A DNA stretch of 27,118 nucleotides from Candidatus Acetothermia bacterium (lineage in GTDB: Bacteria > Bipolaricaulota > Bipolaricaulia > UBA7950 > UBA9294), in NCBI GenBank assembly GCA_003545155.1, contig DQCH01000078.1, positions 1-27,118 on the forward strand, read 5' to 3'. Of this stretch, positions 14,521 through 22,680 are shown one piece after another. The stretch's first letter is position 1. Each line of letters opens with the position of its first letter. A program made the position numbers and the translations under genes. The notes beneath the pieces were generated by a model, which was not told the origin of the DNA, ran no database searches, and saw nothing but the letters and a program-made list of their open reading frames with translations.

Positions 14521-15519
14521 ATGACTATCCATTGGATTACCTTTCTTCTCGCTTCTTTGGCGATCATCATCGCCGGAGTCAAGCTTGCCTCCTTCGGGGA
14601 GGCGCTCGGAAAGCGAACTGGAATCGGTCAGGGATGGATTGGGCTGTTGTTTCTTGCCACCATCACCTCGATCCCCGAGTTGACCACCACCGTCACCGGG
14701 GCGGCGATCAACGTTCCCAACATCGCTGTGGGCAATGCCCTGGGGAGCAACATGTTCAACGTCGCCATCGTTGCTGTCATGGATATTCTCTTACTCGGGC
14801 GTGGCCCGTTCTTGGTTAAAGTACGCTCTTACCACATGATAAGCGGTGGTTTCGCTATTTTGCTCACCACGCTCGTCATCCTCGGAATTGCGGTCGATCC
14901 CGGAGTGGAGATCCTGGGACTAAGTCCGATCAGCCTAATTATCCTCCTTACCTACCTCTTCGGGATATTCATCCTTTACCGTGTTGAGAAGAGGGAAGGG
15001 GTCACTGAGCTGGCTGAGGCGGGAACGATGTCGCTTGTCCGAGCGGTCGGTGGGTTCCTCATCTGTGCTGCGGTGATCATCACCGCTGGAGTCTTCCTGA
15101 TTCACGCAAGCAAGGCAATTTCGGTCGAGACCGGGCTTTCGGCTTCATTTATGGGGGCGATCCTGGTGGCGGTTGTCACCTCGCTTCCCGAGCTTTCTAC
15201 CTCGATCGGAGCGCTTAGGATTGGGGCGTACGACATGATCCTGGGAAACCTGTTCGGCTCGAACATGTTTAATATCCTGACCGTCTTTGTCGCCGACGTC
15301 GCCTTCCGCCGTGGAGCGATCCTTGCCCGTTTGGGTATAGGAAAAGACGACCAGTTAATCGTTGCCTCTTTGGGGATCGGTCTCACTGCTATCGCGATCA
15401 TCGCCATCGGCTACCGCTCCCGCCGTCGTGTCCTTGGGATGGGGGTCGACGCCGCTTTACTCCTCACTGCGTACCTGCTCGGAACTTACCTGATTATCTA
15501 TCGTGGAATCAATATTTGA
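14521..15519 (+). CDS. CaCA-family sodium/calcium (cation) antiporter
   Basis: The product is 332 residues with about ten hydrophobic segments and the two inverted alpha-repeats of the family. The first is TSIPELTTTVTGA ... GNALGSNMFN (about 49-80) and the second TSLPELSTSIGAL ... GNLFGSNMFN (about 220-251). The cation-binding acids E53 and E224 are present in both repeats. It resembles the YrbG/NCX_Mj group that exchanges Ca2+ for Na+ or H+ across the inner membrane. A 35-base gap separates it from rpiB, and its stop overlaps the ribosome site of rho, so it is probably in the same transcript. Confidence 0.93.
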   Translation: MTIHWITFLLASLAIIIAGVKLASFGEALGKRTGIGQGWIGLLFLATITSIPELTTTVTGAAINVPNIAVGNALGSNMFNVAIVAVMDILLLGRGPFLVKVRSYHMISGGFAILLTTLVILGIAVDPGVEILGLSPISLIILLTYLFGIFILYRVEKREGVTELAEAGTMSLVRAVGGFLICAAVIITAGVFLIHASKAISVETGLSASFMGAILVAVVTSLPELSTSIGALRIGAYDMILGNLFGSNMFNILTVFVADVAFRRGAILARLGIGKDDQLIVASLGIGLTAIAIIAIGYRSRRRVLGMGVDAALLLTAYLLGTYLIIYRGINI

Positions 15520-15525
15520 GGTGAT
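15518..15525 (+). promoter_or_regulatory. Ribosome binding site of rho embedded in the upstream stop codon
   Basis: GAGGTGAT shares bases with the TGA stop (15517-15519) of the cation antiporter and lies six bases before the rho ATG at 15532. This suggests that ribosomes ending on the antiporter can reinitiate on rho. Confidence 0.6.
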
Positions 15526-15531
15526 ACAATT

Positions 15532-16782
15532 ATGGAACTGGCACAACTAAGGGAAAAAAGCATTAGCTCACTCCGGGAACTCGCTCAAGAACTTAAGATA
15601 AGAAATGGAACGCAGTTTGGAAAAGAGGAGCTCCTGCGAGCGATCATGGTGCAGCTCTCCAAAGCGAACGAACTGCATTTCAACGACGGAATCTTGGAGA
15701 TCCTTCCCGACGGGTATGGGTTCCTGCGCGATGGTAACTGTCTGCCAGGGAGAAATGATATCTACGTCTCCCCCTCGCAGATTAAGCGCTTTGCTCTAAG
15801 AGGCGGGGATTTGGTGGGCGGGTTGATCCGGGCCCCAAAGAACGATGAACGTTACTTTGCCCTCCTCAAGATAGAACAGATCAATTACGGCAATCCTGAG
15901 GAAATGCGCCATCGCCCGGAGTTCCGGGAACTCACCCCGCTTCACCCGGATGAACACCTGAGGTTGGAGCACTCCCCGGAGGATATCGCCACCCGGATTA
16001 TCGACCTGTTTTGCCCGATCGGTAAGGGACAGCGGGGCCTGATTGTCTCTCCACCGAAGGCAGGGAAGACGACACTCCTCAAGGATATCGCCAAAGGGAT
16101 CAATCTCAATTACCCTGATGTCAAGCTCTTCGTCCTGTTGGTCGACGAGCGGCCGGAGGAAGTGACCGACTTTAGGCGATCGATCGCAAGCGGTGAGGTG
16201 ATCGCTGCAACCTTCGATCAGGAACCGCGGCATCACACGCGGATCGCTGAGCTTGTCACCAATCGGGCAAAGAGGCTGATAGAGGTCGGTCGTGATGTGG
16301 TGATTCTCATGGATTCGATCACCCGTCTGGCGCGTGCCTACAACCTCTCGATCGCGCCATCAGGGAAGCTTCTCTCAGGCGGGATGGACCCAACTGCCTT
16401 GTACAAACCAAAGGAATTCTTCGGGGCAGCTCGCAACATCGAGGAGGGAGGGAGTCTAACGATTATCGCTACCGCCCTCGTCGATACCGGAAGCAAGCTC
16501 GACCAGGTTGTATTTGAGGAATTCAAAGGAACTGGTAATATGGAGTTGATCCTTGATCGAAGCCTCTCTAACAAGCGAATCTTTCCAGCGATCGACATCG
16601 AACAGAGCGGGACTCGTAAAGAGGAACTCCTTCTAGAAGAAAAGGTGTTGAACCGTGTGTGGATCCTGCGTAAGATGTTGGCCGAACGGAACGATCCACA
16701 AGCCGCTCTCGAGTTGATCAAGAACAAGATGGAGGCGACTAAGGACAACGAGCAGTTCCTCGAGTTGATGAGCAGTGATTGA
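15532..16782 (+). CDS. rho: Transcription termination factor Rho
   Basis: The product is 416 residues, a standard Rho without a long insertion. The N-terminal helical and cold-shock-like RNA-binding part contains GILEILPDGYGFLRDGNC (about 53-70), then the spacer and the RecA-type motor. The P-loop is SPPKAGKT at 173-180. Walker B and the arginine-rich region are in VLLVDERPEEVTDF and DVVILMDSITRLARAYN, and the C-terminal LDRSLSNKRIFPAIDIEQSGTRKEELL is diagnostic. Its hexamer unwinds nascent RNA and stops transcription, which fits the scarcity of strong intrinsic terminators here. The last eight bases overlap the next gene. Confidence 0.97.
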   Translation: MELAQLREKSISSLRELAQELKIRNGTQFGKEELLRAIMVQLSKANELHFNDGILEILPDGYGFLRDGNCLPGRNDIYVSPSQIKRFALRGGDLVGGLIRAPKNDERYFALLKIEQINYGNPEEMRHRPEFRELTPLHPDEHLRLEHSPEDIATRIIDLFCPIGKGQRGLIVSPPKAGKTTLLKDIAKGINLNYPDVKLFVLLVDERPEEVTDFRRSIASGEVIAATFDQEPRHHTRIAELVTNRAKRLIEVGRDVVILMDSITRLARAYNLSIAPSGKLLSGGMDPTALYKPKEFFGAARNIEEGGSLTIIATALVDTGSKLDQVVFEEFKGTGNMELILDRSLSNKRIFPAIDIEQSGTRKEELLLEEKVLNRVWILRKMLAERNDPQAALELIKNKMEATKDNEQFLELMSSD

Positions 16783-17740
16783 TAAGAAACCGATACGTAA
16801 AGACCGCGTCCTTTTAGTGATTGTCATCCTGCTGGGAGTGATCCTTATACCGATCTTGCTGCGTTCGGGAGGCCCAGAGCCTCCAGAATCCCCACTTTCG
16901 ATAGTAGAAGCACCGCCGCAGGAAGCACCATTGTTAGAAGAACCGCCGATAGAAGAGCCTTCTTTTGTAGAGGAGCCCCTCTTTGTAGAACCCCGGGAAG
17001 AGGAAAAGTTCGTCCTCCTTGAGCACGTCGTAGAAGAAGGGGAAACATTGAGTTCGATCGCTTCCCTCTTGGGGGTCAGCGTCAAGCAGATCATGGCGAG
17101 CAACCGCATTCGCTCCCCAGGGGCGATCGTACCAGGTGAGACCCTGCGTGTCCCTAAAGAAGGGATCCTCCACCTCATCAAGGAGGGACAGACCCTGACT
17201 GATATATCTCTCACCTATGCCGTCCCGATCGAGGAGATTACAGCTGCCAATGGAATCAGCGATCCGGGGATGATCTACGCAAGGGAGGAGATCCTGATTC
17301 CCCAAGTGATTGCCTCCCCATGGGAGAACGTCATCCACCTCTCCAAGGGGGAGGAAACGCGCTTTATTTGGCCGCTTACGGGCGAGGTTGTCTCAAAATT
17401 TGGCTGGCGGGTCCATCCTGTTCTCGGGTATCATCACCATCACAATGGGATCGACATAGATGTGCCGATCGGGACGACCGTCTATGCCGCCGCGATGGGA
17501 AAGGTGACCTATGTTGGGGAGGAGGAAGGGTACGGGACCCTGGTCATCCTCGAGCACGCGGAGGGCTACTATACTGCCTACGGACACCTTTCGAGCGTTC
17601 TCGTGTACGCGAGGCAGTTTGTAGAAGCAGGGCAACCGATCGCCGAATCAGGGAACAGTGGAATCTCCAGTGGTCCACACCTGCACTTCGAGGTGCGCAA
17701 TCGCGAGTTTCCGGTTGATCCGCTCCGTTATCTTCCTTAG
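16775..17740 (+). CDS. LysM-containing M23-family peptidoglycan endopeptidase
   Basis: The product is 321 residues from a GTG. A signal-anchor helix (about 11-29) is followed by an acidic proline-rich linker with EEP-type repeats (33-77). Two LysM domains follow (about 82-127 and 131-177). The M23 (LytM) metallopeptidase domain runs about 195-321, with zinc-site residues H223 and D227 in HNGIDID and H302/H304 in GPHLHFE, plus AYGHLS. Intact ligands indicate an active peptidoglycan endopeptidase rather than a degenerate NlpD/EnvC-type activator. It overlaps rho by eight bases and is followed at nine bases by murA, so cell-wall cleavage and synthesis genes are adjacent. The run of four histidines is a natural part of the active-site region. 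Confidence 0.93.
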   Translation: MIDKKPIRKDRVLLVIVILLGVILIPILLRSGGPEPPESPLSIVEAPPQEAPLLEEPPIEEPSFVEEPLFVEPREEEKFVLLEHVVEEGETLSSIASLLGVSVKQIMASNRIRSPGAIVPGETLRVPKEGILHLIKEGQTLTDISLTYAVPIEEITAANGISDPGMIYAREEILIPQVIASPWENVIHLSKGEETRFIWPLTGEVVSKFGWRVHPVLGYHHHHNGIDIDVPIGTTVYAAAMGKVTYVGEEEGYGTLVILEHAEGYYTAYGHLSSVLVYARQFVEAGQPIAESGNSGISSGPHLHFEVRNREFPVDPLRYLP

Positions 17741-17749
17741 CGAGAGCCG

Positions 17750-18997
17750 ATGGAGCACCTGTCAATTAAGGGAGGAAGGCGGCTTACCGGATCGATCAAC
17801 GTAGAGGGGGCAAAGAACGCCGCTCTACCTGCTTGCGTCGCTACTCTCCTGACCGACGAGCCAGTTATCCTTCATCGCATACCGCAGTTACGCGATGTGA
17901 GCACGATTCTCGCCACCATCACCTCGTTGGGAAAAAGGGTAACACGTGAAGGAGACCGGGTGGAGATTACCCACGGGGGAGCGTTGAAAGCGGAGGCGGA
18001 GGCGCGTTATGTTAAACAGATGCGCGCTTCGTTCCTCGTCCTCGGTCCGCTTCTTGCCCGCCTCGGGCACGCTGTGGTTCCGCTTCCCGGCGGATGCACG
18101 ATTGGACCCCGCCCGATCGATCTTCACTTGCAGGGGCTTAAACGACTTGGGGCAACAATCGAGGAGCGTGTTGATTCTGTCGCCGTCAGTGCGGAGCAAC
18201 TTCGTGGTGCTCGGATCGACCTTCCGTACCCGTCAGTGGGAGCAACCGAACAGCTGGTCATGGCTGCCACGCTGGCCAAGGGAGAGACGTGGATTGAGAA
18301 CCCGGCTAAGGAACCTGAGGTCGCTGATCTGATCGACCTTCTACGTAAAATGGGCGCCCAAATCGAGGTCGCGCCAACTGCAATCAGAGTCGTGGGGACA
18401 GAGAGTATTCACGGGGCCGAGCATACGGTTATCCCTGACCGGTTGGAGGCGGGAACCTATCTCCTTGCGGCGGCAATCACAGGCGGCGAAGTGGAAGTGA
18501 GAGGTGTGGTCCCGAAGCACCTGCGACCGTTGCTCGCCGTCCTTAAGGAGGCCGGGATGATGTGTTTCGAGGGGAACGATACAATCGTGCTTGCCAATAC
18601 CGAGCGTCCGCACCCAGTGCAAGTGAGTACCGCGCCCCACCCGGGATTTCCAACTGACCTCCAGCCTCCGCTTGTTGCCATGCTCAGTTTGGCGAGGGGA
18701 AAAAGTGTAATTGAGGAAATGGTCTTTGAGCGCCGCTTTGGCTATACCCCGTCACTCAAGCGTATGGGAGCCCACATTGTACTCACAGATCGGACGGCCA
18801 CCATCACCGGTGTGAGCACCCTGTGGGGAGCAGAAGTGGACGCGCCAGACATTCGCGCTGGAGCCGCCCTCGTCCTCGCCGGGCTTGCTGCCCAGGGTTT
18901 CACCAGAATTTCTCAGCTTGAGCAGATTGACCGTGGCTATGCAAAGATCGAGGTAAAACTAAGCCTCTTGGGGGCACAGATTGAACGAGAGCGGTGA
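17750..18997 (+). CDS. murA: UDP-N-acetylglucosamine 1-carboxyvinyltransferase MurA
   Basis: The product is 415 residues, the usual length. It starts with LSIKGGRRLTGSINVEGAKNA, the substrate Lys/Asn site (GAKN). The active-site cysteine is C116 in PLPGGCTIGPRP, the residue alkylated by fosfomycin. It also has YVKQMRAS, the FPTDLQ catalytic aspartate and the C-terminal ISQLEQIDRGY. It transfers enolpyruvate from PEP to UDP-GlcNAc, the first committed step of peptidoglycan synthesis, in the cytoplasm. It begins nine bases after the M23 peptidase gene and overlaps hflX by 17 bases. Confidence 0.96.
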   Translation: MEHLSIKGGRRLTGSINVEGAKNAALPACVATLLTDEPVILHRIPQLRDVSTILATITSLGKRVTREGDRVEITHGGALKAEAEARYVKQMRASFLVLGPLLARLGHAVVPLPGGCTIGPRPIDLHLQGLKRLGATIEERVDSVAVSAEQLRGARIDLPYPSVGATEQLVMAATLAKGETWIENPAKEPEVADLIDLLRKMGAQIEVAPTAIRVVGTESIHGAEHTVIPDRLEAGTYLLAAAITGGEVEVRGVVPKHLRPLLAVLKEAGMMCFEGNDTIVLANTERPHPVQVSTAPHPGFPTDLQPPLVAMLSLARGKSVIEEMVFERRFGYTPSLKRMGAHIVLTDRTATITGVSTLWGAEVDAPDIRAGAALVLAGLAAQGFTRISQLEQIDRGYAKIEVKLSLLGAQIERER

Positions 18998-20324
18998 CCG
19001 AAAAGGCCGGCCATTGATCGAGGACCGTCTCGGTGAGCGGGCGCGCATCTATGGCTCCGAGCGAGCTTTACTTGTCGGCCTACAACCTCCCGGTGAGGGA
19101 GCGACAGATTCCCTGCACGAGGTGGAGTTACTCGCTGATACAGCAGGAGTCCCGGTCCTAGCGCATGTAATCCAGAAGCGACCGCGCCCTGACTCGTCCA
19201 CCTTTATTGGGAAGGGGAAGGCTACAGAAGTGAAGGCGGTAGCGAGCGAGCTTGATGCTGAGGTAATCATCTTCGATGGCGAGCTCTCGCCAGCACAGGC
19301 GCGCAACCTGGAGGAGGCGATTGGTAGAAAAGTGATCGACCGCACACAGCTGATCATGGACATCTTCGCGCAGCGGGCGGCAACGAAAGAAGCAAAACTG
19401 CAGGTGGAACTTGCCCAGCTTCGATACCTCCTCCCGCGTTTACGCGGCTGGGGAAGCGCCCTTACCCGACTCGGCGGAGGGATCGGGACGCGTGGCCCTG
19501 GGGAGACGCAGCTCGAGCTCGACCGTAAGAAGATCAATCGGCGGATTCACACTATCGAGCGCCGCCTCGTGAAGGCGAAGGCCGAGCGTGCACTGCGGCG
19601 GAAGAGGCGAAAAATAAGCTCTCTTCCGCAGGTTGTCCTCGTCGGTTACACCAACAGCGGCAAGTCGACGCTCTTAAACCGCCTGTGTGGGTCAAATGCC
19701 TTTGTCGAGGACAAGCTGTTCGCTACCCTTTCTACCACGGTCCGCCGAGGAGAACTCGACTCAGGGAGATGGGCACTGTTCATCGATACGGTTGGGTTCA
19801 TTCGCGCCCTCCCGCATGATTTGATCCCCTCTTTCGCCGCTACGCTGGAGGTAGTACGCGACGCTGACCTGATCCTCCACATCGTCGACCTTGATAGCTC
19901 TTCACTCGAGGAGGACTATGAAGCTGTTCTTGAGACCCTCAATCGGGAGGTTTTCACCACCGATGCCTTTCGCCCACCAATCCTCAACGTTCTGAACAAG
20001 GTCGATCTGATCGATCATGATGGAGAAAGGGCGGAGTTCTCGTCTGCGGGAGTTCGGATCTCAGCGAAAGAAGGCACTCACATCGACGGTCTACTTCACC
20101 GCATCCGCACCGTGTTGAACCAAGATGAGGTCGAAGCATCCTTGTTGGTCCCCTACGCGGCGAGCGACCTTGTGCACCGCTTCACCCAGCAAGGAAGGGG
20201 GACCATCAAGGAATACACTGAGGAAGGAATCGAGATTGAGGCCTTGCTCTCTACCCACGAGCTTGGTCGGTTGAGGAAGGCAGGGGCACGAATTATCGCT
20301 TGCTCTTCTTTCCAGAGGGAATGA
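18981..20324 (+). CDS. hflX: Ribosome-associated GTPase HflX
   Basis: The product is 447 residues from TTG. The N-terminal HflX domain shows FIGKGKATEVKA and IIFDGELSPAQARNLEE, then IDRTQLIMDIFAQRA and the Gly-rich GGGIGTRGPGETQLELDRK. The G domain has G1 GYTNSGKST (222-230), G3 DTVGF (269-273) and G4 NKVD (339-342). A short C-terminal domain follows. HflX splits stalled or hibernating 70S ribosomes. The TTG start lies inside murA with GGGGG nearby; a TTG at 19014 is an alternative. Its last 32 bases overlap the convergent ricT gene. Confidence 0.94.
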   Translation: MNESGDRKGRPLIEDRLGERARIYGSERALLVGLQPPGEGATDSLHEVELLADTAGVPVLAHVIQKRPRPDSSTFIGKGKATEVKAVASELDAEVIIFDGELSPAQARNLEEAIGRKVIDRTQLIMDIFAQRAATKEAKLQVELAQLRYLLPRLRGWGSALTRLGGGIGTRGPGETQLELDRKKINRRIHTIERRLVKAKAERALRRKRRKISSLPQVVLVGYTNSGKSTLLNRLCGSNAFVEDKLFATLSTTVRRGELDSGRWALFIDTVGFIRALPHDLIPSFAATLEVVRDADLILHIVDLDSSSLEEDYEAVLETLNREVFTTDAFRPPILNVLNKVDLIDHDGERAEFSSAGVRISAKEGTHIDGLLHRIRTVLNQDEVEASLLVPYAASDLVHRFTQQGRGTIKEYTEEGIEIEALLSTHELGRLRKAGARIIACSSFQRE

Positions 20325-21114
20325 TCTTCACCGAAGCGACATTTGCCTCGATACGCTCCTGGGCATTAGTGAGGATAGTTACGGTGTGGCGGAAGATGTT
20401 GTGCGCGATGACCTTCCCACATTTGTCGTCGTAGGAGACCGACGTTCCCAGCTTCGGCATCCCTTTGAGTTCACGCTTGTAGGCTTCGTGTTCATAGGAA
20501 AGACAGCACATCAGCCGGCCGCAGATTCCGGTGAGACGCTCCGGTGAGACGAACAGCTCTTGGTCGTATGCCAACTCCATGGGGACCGGTTTCGACTCGC
20601 GTAGGAACGTGTAGCAACAGACGGTCCTCCCACAGCGCCCAACCCCACCCTTGATCCGCGCCTCGTCGCGCACCCCCATCTGCCGCAGTTCAATTCGCAC
20701 TCCGAAGAGAGTAGTTAACTCCCGCAACAGGACACGAAAGTCGACTCGATGCGGGGCGGTGAAGTAAATACGCAAATGCGAGCGGTCGAGCGTGTACTCG
20801 GCGGCGACAAGGTGCATCGGAAGCTCGTGGCGGGCGATCGCCTCCCGGGTGGAGAAAAGAACACGCTCGGCGCCAGTCCGATTGCGCTCGTAGGCGTCGA
20901 GGTCGGCAGCTGTAGGCAGCCGCACGATTCGCTCGAGCTGCTCGCCGATCCCCTCACCGGCGACCAGGAGGCTCTTCACCACCCCCAGCCTCAGTCCGCC
21001 GTGGTCAACTATACAGCGCATCCCCGGGGTGAGGGAAACAGAGGAAGCGTGAAAGTACTCCGTATCGTGCTCCAAATTGAGGACTCGTACCAGGGCAATC
21101 TGTCCGTCAGCCAT
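20293..21114 (-). CDS. ricT: PSP1-domain protein, RicT/YaaT-like
   Basis: From ATG 21114 it is 273 residues, close to B. subtilis RicT (YaaT). The PSP1 core carries two cysteine clusters, GRCGRTVCC (C161, C166, C167) and ICGRLMCCLSYE (C198, C203, C204), followed by MPKLGT. In B. subtilis RicT joins RicA and RicF in an iron-sulfur complex affecting RNase Y-dependent mRNA maturation. Whether RicA and RicF exist here is not visible. The start was chosen because GGGGAGGT (21128-21121) lies six bases upstream and the preceding gene stops one base before the ATG. The 29-residue extension to 21201 is therefore unlikely. The C-terminal Lys-rich tail overlaps hflX on the other strand. Confidence 0.9.
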   Translation of the reverse strand: MADGQIALVRVLNLEHDTEYFHASSVSLTPGMRCIVDHGGLRLGVVKSLLVAGEGIGEQLERIVRLPTAADLDAYERNRTGAERVLFSTREAIARHELPMHLVAAEYTLDRSHLRIYFTAPHRVDFRVLLRELTTLFGVRIELRQMGVRDEARIKGGVGRCGRTVCCYTFLRESKPVPMELAYDQELFVSPERLTGICGRLMCCLSYEHEAYKRELKGMPKLGTSVSYDDKCGKVIAHNIFRHTVTILTNAQERIEANVASVKIIPSGKKSKR

Positions 21115-21115
21115 C

Positions 21116-22111
21116 TTACAACCTCCCCGCAGCAAGAAGCAGCCAGAGGAGAACCGCCTCCAGCGGGGAGTGCCCCTCCACCGCCTGTCGCGCCCGCTCA
21201 ATGTACTCGGAGAACCGCAGTATCTCCTTTATCTTCACCCGTGCACTCAACGAAATGAGAGTCTCATCCTGATATGAAACAGGAACGGAGAGGTTTTTGC
21301 GAATCAGGTCGAAGGAAACATGCATGAGGTCCTCCAACAAGGTAGTTATTGCCTTGCTCTCCACCTTCGCGAGGATCCGTGCTCCTACCACAGCAAGTTC
21401 CATCTCTCCCTTTATCAAACGGTCGAGCAGAGAGAGGATCCCTTCATGGCGGAGAATCGGATCGCGGCTGATTACGGCAGTGGCCAGAACCTCGGCAATT
21501 GCCGTACGGGTGCTCGTTTTCGCCTGTGTGCGCAGTGTTGCTATATCCTCGCGTGTTGCGATGAAACGATCGAGCTCCTCTTCGTCATGGGTTACAGCGA
21601 TCAGGTAACGCCCCTCCTCCTCGCTATAGCCGACCGCTGTGAGCTTAGCGAGAAGGATCTCCTGTGAGGGAGGCTTAAACCGCACGACGCGGCTGCGCGA
21701 GAGAATTGTCGGCAGAATATCACCGGTATATTTTGCTAACAAGAGGAATACCAGATCACGTGGAGGCTCCTCGAGGACTTTGAGGAGCGCGTTTGCCGCC
21801 TCTGAGGTTAGTGTCTCGGCATGAGTGATTAGACACGCCTTCCGTTTTCCTTGCACCGGGGTAAACTGCCCCCCTCGAATCACCGCGCGAACCCGATCGA
21901 TCCCGATCTTCTCCTTGCCTGGTAGGGGGACAAGTTCCATCAGCGCCGGGTGAACTCCCCGCAGGACGAGTTGCTGCTCCTTCAGATTATCGGTGATAAG
22001 GGATGCTGCCAGCCTCCGCCCCTCTCTGATTCGGTCTATCCCTCGCGGAACAAGGAACAAGGAAGAAACCGCGCCGTGCACTTCCTGGTCGGCCAGAATC
22101 GCTTTTTGCAT
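21116..22111 (-). CDS. holB: DNA polymerase III delta-prime-like clamp-loader subunit
   Basis: From ATG 22111 it is 331 residues. The AAA+ core is seen in RKACLITHAETLTSEAANALLKVLEEPP and LPTILSRSRVVRF, typical of delta-prime and DnaX-type subunits. The Walker A position reads LFLVPRGIDRIREG, without GxxxxGK, so it cannot bind ATP in the normal way, as is usual for delta-prime. The SRC arginine-finger motif is SRS, with the Arg kept. No zinc-binding cysteine cluster is present, which argues against DnaX. It would act as the fixed subunit of the clamp loader. The start is uncertain: TTG at 22150 has a GAGGGGG very close upstream. holB next to ricT is a common arrangement in Firmicutes. Confidence 0.82.
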   Translation of the reverse strand: MQKAILADQEVHGAVSSLFLVPRGIDRIREGRRLAASLITDNLKEQQLVLRGVHPALMELVPLPGKEKIGIDRVRAVIRGGQFTPVQGKRKACLITHAETLTSEAANALLKVLEEPPRDLVFLLLAKYTGDILPTILSRSRVVRFKPPSQEILLAKLTAVGYSEEEGRYLIAVTHDEEELDRFIATREDIATLRTQAKTSTRTAIAEVLATAVISRDPILRHEGILSLLDRLIKGEMELAVVGARILAKVESKAITTLLEDLMHVSFDLIRKNLSVPVSYQDETLISLSARVKIKEILRFSEYIERARQAVEGHSPLEAVLLWLLLAAGRL

Positions 22112-22176
22112 GACGTAAAGAAGGGTAGCACAGTGAAGCAGGGCGCGCAAAGCCCCCTCGCCTTTTTAAGTATCTG

Positions 22177-22674
22177 TTACAGGAGGTTTCCTTCGAGGAA
22201 GTCGGCGACCTCCTCTGGCCGTTGGGGTGATAGGATTCTCACCCCGTCGGGGAGGGCGACATGTTCGTCGGTGACAACCGCGACCACGTCGATCTCACCG
22301 GCGAGCGGTTCGGCACGTAGCTCGGTTAAGCGGCGGAAAACTTCGACTTTGGGGAAGGGGCCATGCTTGAACCCCTCGACGAGAACCACGTCGAATCCCT
22401 GAAAGAGTCGCTCGATTGTCTCCTCAATCGCCTCTTTGGGGAAGGGTTCCCAGAAGAGGGCGCGACCGGATCGACTCACCACGAGGGTCTGCTCGGCGCC
22501 AGCTTCACGGTGTCGAAAGCTGTCGGTTCCCAAGCGGTCGATGTTCTCCTCATGAGGGGCGTGTTTTACTGTCCCCACGCGGTAGCCTCTATCCAACAAG
22601 AAGGGGATCAGCCGTGTTAAAAGCGTCGTTTTTCCACTGCCCTGATGCCCGATGAACGAAACGGTAGGGATCAC
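22177..22674 (-). CDS. mobB: Molybdopterin-guanine dinucleotide biosynthesis protein B
   Basis: This 165-residue P-loop GTPase has Walker A GHQGSGKTT (about 9-17), then GTVKHAPHE, the HREAGAEQTL motif and VVLVEGFKHGPFPKVEV, all typical of MobB. MobB binds GTP and assists MobA or related enzymes in attaching GMP to the molybdenum or tungsten pterin. It starts at GTG 22674 with AGAGAGGT eight bases upstream, and lies seven bases downstream of the AOR stop, so it is co-transcribed with it. mobA is not in the window. Confidence 0.93.
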   Translation of the reverse strand: MIPTVSFIGHQGSGKTTLLTRLIPFLLDRGYRVGTVKHAPHEENIDRLGTDSFRHREAGAEQTLVVSRSGRALFWEPFPKEAIEETIERLFQGFDVVLVEGFKHGPFPKVEVFRRLTELRAEPLAGEIDVVAVVTDEHVALPDGVRILSPQRPEEVADFLEGNLL

Positions 22675-22680
22675 CGAAGA

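Noticed and set aside
17438..17449. Run of four histidines in the M23 peptidase resembling a tag
   Set aside because: It lies exactly at the first zinc-ligand motif (HxGxD) of the M23 domain and is natural.
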